From: JACCXM01 sp046328335
Lineage (GTDB): Bacteria > Chloroflexota > Chloroflexia > Thermomicrobiales > UBA6265
DNA length: 64,000 nt
NCBI GenBank assembly: GCA_046328335.1
Contig: JAXLWU010000001.1
Coordinates: 310,001 to 374,000 of the forward strand
Direction: 5' to 3'
Shown here: positions 1 through 7,529 of the stretch, one piece after another
How positions within the stretch are numbered: position 1 is the stretch's first letter
How the letters are laid out: each line of letters opens with the position of its first letter
Notes under the pieces: generated by a model
The model's input: the letters and a program-made list of their open reading frames with translations, nothing else
What the model was told of the DNA's origin: nothing
Database searches by the model: none
Program-made: the position numbers and the translations under genes

Positions 1-345
1 GCCGTCCTCGGAGATTTCCCAGGACTCGGCCAGACCGGGATAGAACTCGGTCGCCGTTGGCATCCAGATCAGTGGCTCACAGACGTTGAGCATGACCCGG
101 ATGGTCGAGTCGTAGTTGGTGACCTGGGGATCGAGCGTGCCGTCGAAATCGAAACTGAGACCGTAGGTCAGCGTCCCGCCGCTCGGCGCATCCTGCGCCC
201 GCGCGATCAATGGCGACCCGGCGCCACCGGCCCCGAACGCGCCAAACGCGCCCGCCGCGGCGCCGAACGCCGTTCCCGCAAGGAGCGTGCGGCGGGTCAG
301 CCGCGACTCGGAAATTCGCCGCCGCGCGGCCGATCGTGATGCCAT
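1..345 (-). CDS. ABC transporter substrate-binding protein, family 5 (N-terminal part)
   Basis: Only the first 115 codons lie in the window; the gene continues past the left edge. ATG at 345 follows GGGAGGAACAGG, a good ribosome binding site. The N-terminus has a twin-arginine signal (LTRRTLLAG around residues 16-24) followed by an Ala/Gly-rich hydrophobic stretch and an ARAQ cleavage-type region, so the protein should be exported by Tat. The mature start (GGTLTYG...LDPQVTNYDSTIRVM...EPLIW) matches the opening of oligopeptide/dipeptide/nickel SBP family 5, where the ligand-binding protein feeds an ABC importer. Ligand cannot be told from this fragment. The divergent neighbour is a Gfo/Idh/MocA dehydrogenase. 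Confidence 0.85.
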   Translation of the reverse strand, partial: MASRSAARRRISESRLTRRTLLAGTAFGAAAGAFGAFGAGGAGSPLIARAQDAPSGGTLTYGLSFDFDGTLDPQVTNYDSTIRVMLNVCEPLIWMPTATEFYPGLAESWEISEDG

Positions 346-535
346 CCTGTTCCTCCCTGCCGAACGTCTGAACCCACTCGACGAGGACTACCGCCAGGCC
401 CGGTGAGCGCTGTTCCCGGTCAGTCCTCGGAACGGCGCGCCGCCAAGTCGGCTTGCCTCTGCACTACCGGAAACCCACGCTGGTCGGACTCACGGCAGCG
501 TAAGGTGCGCTCCCGTGGCTGTCAACGTCAGCCGA

Positions 536-541
536 TACAAT
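536..541 (+). promoter_or_regulatory. possible -10 element (TACAAT) before the Gfo/Idh gene
   Basis: A TACAAT hexamer lies about 70 bases upstream of the ATG at 609 in the 263-base gap between divergent genes. No convincing -35 is present at the usual spacing, so this is a weak call based on the hexamer alone. Confidence 0.25.
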
Positions 542-608
542 CGATGCCGTCGGTATTCACGCGATCGCGGCGGCATCGGCGCGACGCCGGACAGGGAAGC
601 GAGCACGC

Positions 609-1718
609 ATGGGCGGTGAACAAGGGGCGAAATCGCTGCGCGTCGGCATCATCGGCGCGGGTTCCTGGGCGCGCGCGGCCCACATTCCCGGGTTCCGCGC
701 CTGCCCAGGCGTCGAACTCGCTGCCATCTGCGATATCGATGGCGAGCGGGCGGCGCGGGTCGCGGCCGAGTTCGGCGTCCCTGGTGTCTATTCCTCCGCC
801 GCCGACATGCTCGACCGCGAACGGCTCGACGTGGTCAGTGTGGTCACCCCGGATGATGCCCACCGGGCCGATGTCGAACGGTGTTTGGCGGCCGGCGCGC
901 AAGTCCTCTGTGAGAAGCCACTGGCGACGACGGTCGAGGATGCGCAATGGCTGACAACCGCGGCGGCGGATGCCAGGGTGCAGACCAAACTCGGGTTCAC
1001 CTTGCGCTTCGCGCCAGCGATGATCCACCTGCGGCAGTTGGTGGCGGATGGCGAGATCGGTACGCCGTGGCATCTGCAGGCCTTCCAGCAGAACGGGCAA
1101 TTCCTCGACCCGGCGACCCCATATCACTGGAAGATGGACCGCGGGCGCACCGGCGGCGGCGCGATCGTCGAGTACGGCATCCACACCATCGACCTCGCGC
1201 GCTGGATCATGGGCGAGGCGACGCGGGTTGCCGCGGCGGGCCGCACCTGGATCGGCGAGCGCCCGCTGCCGGGTGGCGGCATCGTCCCGGTCGATAGTGA
1301 TGATTCGACCGCCTGGATGATGGAGTTCGCGCACGGCGGTCTCGGCATCTGCCACGCCGGCTGGGCGACAGTCGGCCGCCCGCCCGGGCTGGAACTTCGC
1401 GTCTACGGCAGCCGCGGTGCGCTCCGCTGCGTCCTTTCCGATGAATTGGCAGACGATCAGGGTCTCTGGCTCGCGGGCCAGGACGGGCATTTTCGCCCCG
1501 TGGCGATTCCCGCCCGACTGAACGACGCGCTGTTGCCGGAGGGCGCGTGGTGGCTTCGCTGGCCGGCGCACCTGATCGCCCGCTTCGTGGCGGAGATCGC
1601 ATCCGGGCAACCGGAGGGACCGACCTTCGCGGACGGCCTGCGCGCGCAGCAGATCCTGGCGGCGGTCATCGCCGCGATGGACGAGAACCGCTGGGTCGAG
1701 GTGTCAGACCGCGTTTGA
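609..1718 (+). CDS. Gfo/Idh/MocA family oxidoreductase
   Basis: 369 residues, the normal length for NAD(P)-dependent Gfo/Idh/MocA dehydrogenases. An N-terminal Rossmann motif VGIIGAGSWA starts near residue 12, the conserved EKP is at about 102-104 (LCEKPLA), and the C-terminal domain has the GxHxxDL signature (EYGIHTIDLARW near residue 190), which carries the catalytic His. These enzymes oxidise or reduce a hydroxyl on a sugar, inositol or related polyol. The ATG at 609 follows AGGGAAGCGAGCACGC. A second, diverged member lies at 2880-4013 on the same strand with an SDR between them on the other strand; together they suggest a sugar or polyol catabolic locus. Substrate unknown. Confidence 0.88.
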   Translation: MGGEQGAKSLRVGIIGAGSWARAAHIPGFRACPGVELAAICDIDGERAARVAAEFGVPGVYSSAADMLDRERLDVVSVVTPDDAHRADVERCLAAGAQVLCEKPLATTVEDAQWLTTAAADARVQTKLGFTLRFAPAMIHLRQLVADGEIGTPWHLQAFQQNGQFLDPATPYHWKMDRGRTGGGAIVEYGIHTIDLARWIMGEATRVAAAGRTWIGERPLPGGGIVPVDSDDSTAWMMEFAHGGLGICHAGWATVGRPPGLELRVYGSRGALRCVLSDELADDQGLWLAGQDGHFRPVAIPARLNDALLPEGAWWLRWPAHLIARFVAEIASGQPEGPTFADGLRAQQILAAVIAAMDENRWVEVSDRV

Positions 1719-1782
1719 ACGCATCTGGAGCCAAAGGATTGGCTCGGCGTATTGACCATGGCTAGCGCCTGAATTCGGATAC

Positions 1783-1844
1783 GGGCGACGCAAGCGTCGC
1801 GCCCTACGGAATGCGCGTCGTAGGGCGCGACGCTTGCGTCGCCC
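1783..1844. repeat. palindromic dispersed repeat, family A (perfect 25-bp arms)
   Basis: Arms 1783-1807 and 1820-1844 are perfect reverse complements of 25 bp with a 12-base loop. Each arm is itself nearly palindromic (GCGACGCAAGCGTCGC). It sits between the convergent ends of the genes at 609-1718 and 1884-2708, so it may also end transcription from both sides. Related copies are at 49922-49988 and, as a single arm, at 23509-23535. Confidence 0.85.
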
Positions 1845-1883
1845 GCGCCCCTGACGACGACATCTCGTGTGCAAGAGTCCCTG

Positions 1884-2708
1884 CTATTTGCCCTTGCCGG
1901 TCACCCAGTCGTAGCGTGGGTCGTCATCGATGATCGGACCGGCCGGGCGAGAGCCGATACCCGCGCCGCCATCGACGCTCCAGACGGCGCCGGTGACGTA
2001 GCCGGACGCCCGCGAGGCGAGGAACATCACGATCGCCGCTACTTCATCTGGTTCGCCCGGTCGCGCCAGCGGCAAACCTGGAATGCGCTTGCCCAATGCC
2101 TCGGCCATCACCGGGGGCAGCGGTTTCGGCTGCGTGTCGATCAGGCCGGGACTGACGGTGTTGACCAGGATGTTGTGCGGCGAGAGTTCGATCGCCGCGA
2201 CGCGCGAGAAAGCTTCGGTCGCCGCCCGGCTCGCGGCATACGCGGCGGCGCCGAGCGTTCCTTTCGTGCTTGCCCCGGACGAGAAATTGATGATGCGGCC
2301 GCCGTGGCCCCCCGCGATCATCGCCCGCGCCGCGGCCTGGGTCATGAGGAATGTGCCCCGGCAGTTGACCGCGAAGACGCGATCCCAGACCTCCGGCCGC
2401 TCGTCGAGCAACGCGGTGTGCGGCGCCACCGCCGCATTGTTCACGCAGACATCGAGGCTCCCGAAGCGCGTCAGTGCCGTATCGACGACCCGCCGCGCGC
2501 CATCGGGCGTGCTGATATCGGCGATCACGGCCGCTACCTGCTCGCGCGGTAGATCAGCACAAGTCTCTGCCAGCCCCGGTTCGTCGCGGTCGGCAGCCAC
2601 GACCGACGCCCCTGCCTCGGCAAAGCGGTGGACCATGACCCGGCCGATGCCACGCGCCGCGCCGGTGACGATCACGCCCTGCCCGGCAAAATCGAACGTG
2701 ACGTTCAT
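1884..2708 (-). CDS. SDR family oxidoreductase with YxxxR instead of YxxxK
   Basis: 274 residues, classical short-chain dehydrogenase size. The cofactor motif TGAARGIG is at 15-22, the NNAA motif near 90-93, and the active-site Ser near 143-144 (INFSSGAS). The catalytic Tyr is at 157, but the position expected to hold Lys four residues later is Arg 161 (YAASR). In the SDR family the Lys lowers the Tyr pKa, so activity may be altered, although Arg retains charge. The C-terminus ends with the usual SGYVTGAVWSVDGG cofactor-binding segment. ATG at 2708. It lies between two Gfo/Idh/MocA genes on the opposite strand; the shared locus suggests polyol or sugar oxidation, substrate unknown. Confidence 0.88.
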   Translation of the reverse strand: MNVTFDFAGQGVIVTGAARGIGRVMVHRFAEAGASVVAADRDEPGLAETCADLPREQVAAVIADISTPDGARRVVDTALTRFGSLDVCVNNAAVAPHTALLDERPEVWDRVFAVNCRGTFLMTQAAARAMIAGGHGGRIINFSSGASTKGTLGAAAYAASRAATEAFSRVAAIELSPHNILVNTVSPGLIDTQPKPLPPVMAEALGKRIPGLPLARPGEPDEVAAIVMFLASRASGYVTGAVWSVDGGAGIGSRPAGPIIDDDPRYDWVTGKGK

Positions 2709-2879
2709 CAGTCACCGCCCTTTTCCTCTGTCTCGCGACCCGCCATCGAGCGCAATTCTATGGCTGACGCCCTCCGCGCTGGCGTGGAGGGTGATGCTGG
2801 ACGTTGACAGCGGTTCGCCGGAGCACGACGATGCGCCGGGAGCGCGCAAGGCGCGCGGCGTGGGCGAGAGGGGCAGGGC

Positions 2880-4013
2880 ATGAGTGACGCCATTTCGGAG
2901 CGGCCGGTGCGAGTCGGCGTGCTGGGTGCAGGGAGATGGGCGCAGATCGCGCATCTGCCGGGTTGGGCGCGCGATCCGCGCACGGAACTCGTCGCGGTCT
3001 GTGATGTCGATCGTGGTCTCGCGGACGAAGCGGCGGCCACGTTCTCCGTTCCCAACGCGGCAGTTGACTACCGCGACGTGGTCTCCCGCGACGATATCGA
3101 CGTCATCGACGTCTGCACTCCCAGCGATACGCACTTCGAACTGGCGATGGCCGCCCTCGGAGCCGGGAAGCACGTGCTCTGCGAGAAACCGGTCGCGTTC
3201 GATTTCCGGGACACCCTTCGCGCCGCCGAACTGGCGCGAAGCAAGGGGCTCAAGACGAAACTCGGCTTCACCTTCCGCTACTCCCCGGCGATGCTCTACA
3301 TGAAGGAGTTGGTCGATCAGGGATTCTGCGGCGAGCCGTACATCTACAACGCCTACGAGCAGAACTCGCAGTGGATCAATCCGCAGACCCCGCTGCGCCA
3401 GGTGAACCTCGCTGCCGACCCGGCCACGATCCAGGTCTCCTCGCTGGAGGGATACGGCGCGCCGGTGATCGATCTGGCGCGATGGATGGTCGGCGCGGAC
3501 ATGACAGCCGTAGTCGGGGTGCTGCGCAACTTCGTGCCGGAGCGGATGGTCCGCGCCACCGGGCGGATGATGCGGATGAACATCGACGACGGCGATATCT
3601 TCATCAGCGAGTTCACCAACGGCGCCATCGGCTCGGTGCAGACCAGTTTCGTCACCGTCGGCAATTACCCGGGCATCGAGGTCCGGCTCTACGGAGCGAA
3701 CGGGGCGATCATCACTCGTTTGGTCGAGGAGTTCGGCATCGCCGAGACGATCAAGGCGGCAACCCCCGATGACGTCGAGTTCAGGGAACTGGAGGTTCCG
3801 GCCCGCTTCTACCCGGAAGGGGGGCATCCGCGCGAAGCGTGGTACACCCTCTTCTACGCCAACCTGATCAAGGATTTCCTCGACGAATTGACCACCGAGA
3901 CCGCGCGCAACAACGGCAATTTCGATGACGGCGCGTGGGTGCAGGAGATCATCAACGCCGTCGAAGCATCCCATCACTCACGCGGCTGGGTTTCCCTGCC
4001 CTTGCCACGATGA
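2880..4013 (+). CDS. Gfo/Idh/MocA family protein lacking the usual catalytic His
   Basis: 377 residues. The Rossmann motif VGVLGAGRWA begins near residue 12 and the EKP motif is present (LCEKPVAF). At the site where the paralogue at 609 reads YGIHTIDLARW, this protein reads YGAPVIDLARW, so the family's catalytic His is replaced by Pro. Either the enzyme uses another residue or it has a different role. ATG at 2880 follows GAGAGGGGCAGGGC. Its stop overlaps the start of the next gene by ATGA, so translation of the two is probably coupled and they probably act together. Confidence 0.85.
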   Translation: MSDAISERPVRVGVLGAGRWAQIAHLPGWARDPRTELVAVCDVDRGLADEAAATFSVPNAAVDYRDVVSRDDIDVIDVCTPSDTHFELAMAALGAGKHVLCEKPVAFDFRDTLRAAELARSKGLKTKLGFTFRYSPAMLYMKELVDQGFCGEPYIYNAYEQNSQWINPQTPLRQVNLAADPATIQVSSLEGYGAPVIDLARWMVGADMTAVVGVLRNFVPERMVRATGRMMRMNIDDGDIFISEFTNGAIGSVQTSFVTVGNYPGIEVRLYGANGAIITRLVEEFGIAETIKAATPDDVEFRELEVPARFYPEGGHPREAWYTLFYANLIKDFLDELTTETARNNGNFDDGAWVQEIINAVEASHHSRGWVSLPLPR

Positions 4014-5716
4014 CCGACACGGCCCCCAGCGTGGTCGAGGCCGAGCGGCGTGCATTTGACGCGTGGCGGGACGATTTCTTTGCCGCCTACTACGCCGCGC
4101 GGCCGGTCAATGCCACGTTCATCGGCGTCCACGCGCACGATCACGCGTTGCCCGATTTCTCCCCCGCCGGACTGGCCGGCGAGGCCGCGACAATGCGCGA
4201 TTTGCGGCGGCGACTGGCGGCGATCGACACCGCACCGCTCGATACTGCCCGCCGACACGATGCCATGCTCTGTGACGGGTTCCTCGAACTGCAACTCATG
4301 GAGCAGGGCCTGCCGCAGTTCTCGCGAGGCAATCCCGCCGTCTACACTGGCGAAGCGGTCTTCGCCATTCTGTCCCTCTTCCTGCGCGACAGCGAGCCGC
4401 TGGTCGAGCGGGTCGCCGCGGCGATCGCCCGGATGCGGGCGATCCCTGATTTTCTGGCCCAGGCACGCGCGAACGTCGCATCGGCGCCGGTGGCGTGGAC
4501 GGAACAGGCGATCCGCGAAGCGGCCGCCGCCGCGTTGTACTGCGAGCGCGGATTACCGCGCCTCGCGGCGGCGCGCGGCATCAGTGATCCTGATCTTCTT
4601 GCCGCCGCCACGGGCGCGTGCGAGGCGTTTCTCGCGCACCGCGCCTGGCTGGAGGAGACGCTTCTGTCGCGGCCGAGCGGCACGATGGCGTGTGGCCGGG
4701 AGGCTTTTGACCGCTATCTCCGCTCCGGTCACTTCCTGTCGCCCGATCGGGATTCCACCTGGCTCACGTCCTATGCGCAGCGCGCGTTGGAAGCGGCGAG
4801 AGAGCGACTGGTCGCGAAGGCGGCCGCCCTCGATTCCATTTGCTCGTGGCCGGAGCAGGTGCGCGGATTGGCGGATCATCACCCCAGCGCGACTGACTAT
4901 TACGCCGCCTTCCCCCGCATCTGGAACGCCGCCCGCGACGCCGCCATCGCCGCGGATCTGGTGACCTGGCCCGACTATCCGATCGACTACGTTCCCGTGC
5001 CGGAATCGGACCGGGAGGCGGCAGCGGGACTCTATTACCTGCCGTACCGCTGCCCGCCTCCATTCGGCCGCCCGGAAACGCACCGCTACCTCGTGCCACC
5101 GCTCGATTCCGATCTCACGTCGGCGGAGCAGGAACAACGACTACGAGCGACGAACGACGCGGTGATCACCCTGAATCACGTCATTCATCACGGCGGCCTC
5201 GGCCACCATGTCCAGAACTGGAATGCCTTCCGGGCAGAATCGCGCGTGGGACAGATGGCAGGGGTTGATTGCGCCGCGCGGATCGCGATGTTCTGCGGCG
5301 GGACGCTGGTCGAAGGGTGGGCTTGCTACGCGACGGCGCTGATGGACGAGATCGGGTTTCTCACTCCGTTGCAATCGCTCGCGGAGGCGCAGGGACGGCT
5401 GCGCATGGCCGCGCGGGCGGTGGCCGATGTCGGGCTGCACACGGGTGCCATGAGTCTGGCGGAGACGGCGGCGTTCTACGCGCGCGAGGCCGGTATGCCC
5501 ACGGCTGCGGCGCACGGGGAAGCGGTCAAGAATTCGATGTTTCCCGGAGCGGCGATGATGTACCTCATCGGGCTCGAGACCATGTTCGATTTGCGCCATC
5601 GCTATGCGGCGACGCGGGGAAGTGCGTTCTCGCTCCGCGAGTTTCACGACCGCCTGCTCGATTACGGAGCGATTCCGGTCACCCTGATCGCGCGGGACAT
5701 GGCGCCGGAGGCGTAG
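4010..5716 (+). CDS. DUF885 family protein (metallopeptidase-like, altered active site)
   Basis: 568 residues, a usual length for DUF885. I chose ATG 4010, which overlaps the upstream stop (ATGA), over the longer open frame from 3935. The family signature HExxPGHHLQ is present in altered form at residues 393-402 as HHGGLGHHVQ: the two zinc-ligand His positions are kept but the catalytic Glu is His. A downstream EGWACYATALM segment matches the second conserved EGW motif. DUF885 proteins are gluzincin-like and thought to be carboxypeptidase-type hydrolases; with the Glu lost, hydrolysis by the usual mechanism is doubtful. No signal peptide. Coupled to the Gfo/Idh/MocA variant upstream. Confidence 0.8.
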   Translation: MTDTAPSVVEAERRAFDAWRDDFFAAYYAARPVNATFIGVHAHDHALPDFSPAGLAGEAATMRDLRRRLAAIDTAPLDTARRHDAMLCDGFLELQLMEQGLPQFSRGNPAVYTGEAVFAILSLFLRDSEPLVERVAAAIARMRAIPDFLAQARANVASAPVAWTEQAIREAAAAALYCERGLPRLAAARGISDPDLLAAATGACEAFLAHRAWLEETLLSRPSGTMACGREAFDRYLRSGHFLSPDRDSTWLTSYAQRALEAARERLVAKAAALDSICSWPEQVRGLADHHPSATDYYAAFPRIWNAARDAAIAADLVTWPDYPIDYVPVPESDREAAAGLYYLPYRCPPPFGRPETHRYLVPPLDSDLTSAEQEQRLRATNDAVITLNHVIHHGGLGHHVQNWNAFRAESRVGQMAGVDCAARIAMFCGGTLVEGWACYATALMDEIGFLTPLQSLAEAQGRLRMAARAVADVGLHTGAMSLAETAAFYAREAGMPTAAAHGEAVKNSMFPGAAMMYLIGLETMFDLRHRYAATRGSAFSLREFHDRLLDYGAIPVTLIARDMAPEA

Positions 5717-5770
5717 AACGACGGTCGCGATCGCGCGGCGCCTACCGTCCTCCCTCGTCGATCCGGATCC

Positions 5771-6136
5771 CTACCCGGTGCCGGGCTTGCACTGCCCGTA
5801 GCAACCCGAAATCATGTTGCAGCGGGCGGTCAAATCGGCCCAGGACTGCCCGTTGCACGGATTGCACGTCCACGAATCCCAACTCCAGCACATGCCGACC
5901 GGGCCGCCGGGGATCGGAGCCGTGAATATCGTGTCGCAGAAACCCTGGTTTTCTGCCGGACAAGCGCGGCCGTAACAGACCCGGATGTCAGCGCAGTCGG
6001 CGCTCGCTTGCTGATGGCCCAGTCCGAGTGCGGCGCCCGCCAGTCCCGCGGCGCCCAGAGTTTGCACGGCGCGGCGACGGGAGAGACGCTTGCCGGCAAC
6101 GCGCAGGCAAAGCCGGTCAAATCGGAACGAATCCAT
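5771..6136 (-). CDS. small exported Cys-rich protein with FDRL...SRRR leader
   Basis: 121 residues. The N-terminus (FRFDRL near residues 4-9, LSRRRAV at 18-24, then an Ala/Gly/Leu hydrophobic run ending QASA) looks like a Tat-type export leader. The mature part has ten cysteines in about 75 residues, including CYGRAC, CNPC and CYGQC, so a disulfide-stabilised fold is likely. I do not recognise a function. The same leader plan occurs in four other proteins of this window (28222-28770, 31437-31925, 32014-32856, 37093-37437), though the mature parts differ. ATG at 6136 follows GGAGGTCGCGT. Confidence 0.75.
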   Translation of the reverse strand: MDSFRFDRLCLRVAGKRLSRRRAVQTLGAAGLAGAALGLGHQQASADCADIRVCYGRACPAENQGFCDTIFTAPIPGGPVGMCWSWDSWTCNPCNGQSWADLTARCNMISGCYGQCKPGTG

Positions 6137-6450
6137 ACGCGACCTCCATGCGGATCGACGTCACGGCAATTCGTGGCGAGGGCGGTCATCAGTAGATGCC
6201 GTGGTAGTGGTGCAATGATACGGCACGAAATCGAGGAGGAACGACGAGACCGCTCTGGGTCCCCGGGAGGCGCCGCGGCCGTTGGATTCCCTGGTCGGCA
6301 GCGGCCGCGGGGCAGCGTTGGCGCCTGATGCCCGCCATATCGACAGCAGGCCGCCAAACCGGGATGCCGCGCGTATAGCGGCGTGCGAAGAGTGTGTCGT
6401 TCCGAGCCGCCGCGAGGAATCCCGTCCGTCGTTGGTGACAGCAAGCGCGC

Positions 6451-6474
6451 CGAGGTCCCTCCCGCGTCGGGACG
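6451..6474 (-). repeat. dispersed repeat family B, core copy (reverse)
   Basis: The reverse complement of CGAGGTCCCTCCCGCGTCGGGA matches the family B core seen at 19083, 28097, 50027 and 57752. It lies in a gene-free stretch. Confidence 0.6.
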
Positions 6475-6607
6475 GCCCCCATGGCGCTCGTCTGCGCGAA
6501 GCAACGGCTGCACGTCGCTGCAAACGGCACGGTTACGGCATGTCGGTGGGGACGAACGGCGTACATACAAGCCATTGCCCGGGTGATGGGAGAGGAGCGG
6601 TGAGGTG

Positions 6608-6637
6608 GGCCGCGTGACTGGATGGTGTCACGCGGCC
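6608..6637. other. perfect 11-bp stem-loop
   Basis: Arms 6608-6618 and 6627-6637 pair perfectly around an 8-base loop. There is no T-run on either side, so it is not a typical terminator; it lies about 260 bases beyond the end of the response regulator gene (6894). Confidence 0.45.
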
Positions 6638-6893
6638 GACGCCTCGGAGGGAAGAGATGCCTCGCGCCGTGGCTGGCGACGCGGGGAAGGTGAATCGGGT
6701 CGTAAACCTGCGGCGACGTCTCGCCTCGGTGAGGGCAAAACCCTGATCACCCCGGAAGTGGCGCCATTGAGACCCCACTTCTGTCCTTCACAGTCTATGG
6801 CGCTGATTCGACGGCAACGACCACGAATGGATACTGGAATTCGCACGTTCGCGCCGAACCGCGAACTGATCTGGATGGGGTGTGACGGCGGGT

Positions 6894-7529
6894 CTAGATC
6901 AGTCCGCGGCGGATGGCCTCCGCCACCGCGTGGGCGCGATCGACCGCTCCCAGTTTCTGGAAAATGACCTGCAGCCGCTTCTTGACCGCAACCTCGGTGC
7001 GCCCGGTGGCCATGCCGATTTCGCGGTTGGTGGCGCCCTGACTGGCGCGGCGCACGATTTCCAGGTCTTCCGCGGAGAGATCGGTACTGCGCTGCGTTTG
7101 CTCCCGCGCCAGGCCGCCGAACTCTTCGAGCACACCATCGAGCAGTTCCGGGCTCAGTTGGCGACGGCCACGCGCGGCGGCGCGAATGGCGCCGATCAAC
7201 TGCTCAGGGGGTGTGCTCTTCAACAGGTAGCCATCCGCGCCCGCTTCCAACGCCTGTCGAACGTATGCCTGGTCGCCGTAGGAGGTCAAGATGATGACCG
7301 CGACATCGTCATCGACATCACGCAGGCGGCGCGTGGCCTGAACGCCGGTGGCGCCAGGCATGCGCAGGTCGAGGAGAACCACATCGGGGTGGAGCGAGCG
7401 CGTCTTCTCGATCGCCCCGGCAGCATCGTGCGCTTCGCCGGTGACCACCAGGTCACTCGCGGTGGCGAGAACTTTGCGGAGACCCTCGATGACGACCGGA
7501 TGGTCGTCGACCAGCAGGACGGAGATCAC
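6894..7529 (-). CDS. NarL/FixJ-type response regulator
   Basis: 211 residues. An N-terminal receiver domain has acidic residues DD near 8-9, phospho-acceptor Asp 54 (LLDLRMPG), Thr in ILTS and Lys in LLKS. A C-terminal LuxR-type helix-turn-helix occupies about residues 148-211 (LSAEDLEIVRRASQGATNRE..., AVKKRLQVIFQKL). It binds DNA when phosphorylated, probably by the kinase encoded immediately upstream, whose stop codon overlaps this ATG (ATGA at 7526-7529). Targets unknown. The recognition helix differs from standard NarL (EVAVKKRL rather than TVKVHVKH). Confidence 0.92.
   Translation of the reverse strand: MISVLLVDDHPVVIEGLRKVLATASDLVVTGEAHDAAGAIEKTRSLHPDVVLLDLRMPGATGVQATRRLRDVDDDVAVIILTSYGDQAYVRQALEAGADGYLLKSTPPEQLIGAIRAAARGRRQLSPELLDGVLEEFGGLAREQTQRSTDLSAEDLEIVRRASQGATNREIGMATGRTEVAVKKRLQVIFQKLGAVDRAHAVAEAIRRGLI

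Larger units (their letters stand above)
6137..6893. other. gene-free stretch with repeat and hairpin
   Basis: 757 bases without a convincing gene; the open frames here lack ribosome binding sites and protein-like composition. It contains one copy of dispersed repeat family B (core 6451-6474) and a perfect 11-bp stem with an 8-base loop at 6608-6637 (GGCCGCGTGAC / GTCACGCGGCC). Confidence 0.6.

Noticed and set aside
528..1610. Long antisense open frame (360 residues) under the Gfo/Idh gene
   Set aside because: High GC makes long antisense frames common; composition is Arg/Gly/Ala shadow of the plus-strand gene and no domain is visible.
5761..5776. Third copy of the nosZ-type palindrome (GATCCCTACCC)
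   Set aside because: Only one half is present and it overlaps the end of a coding gene, so chance is likely.
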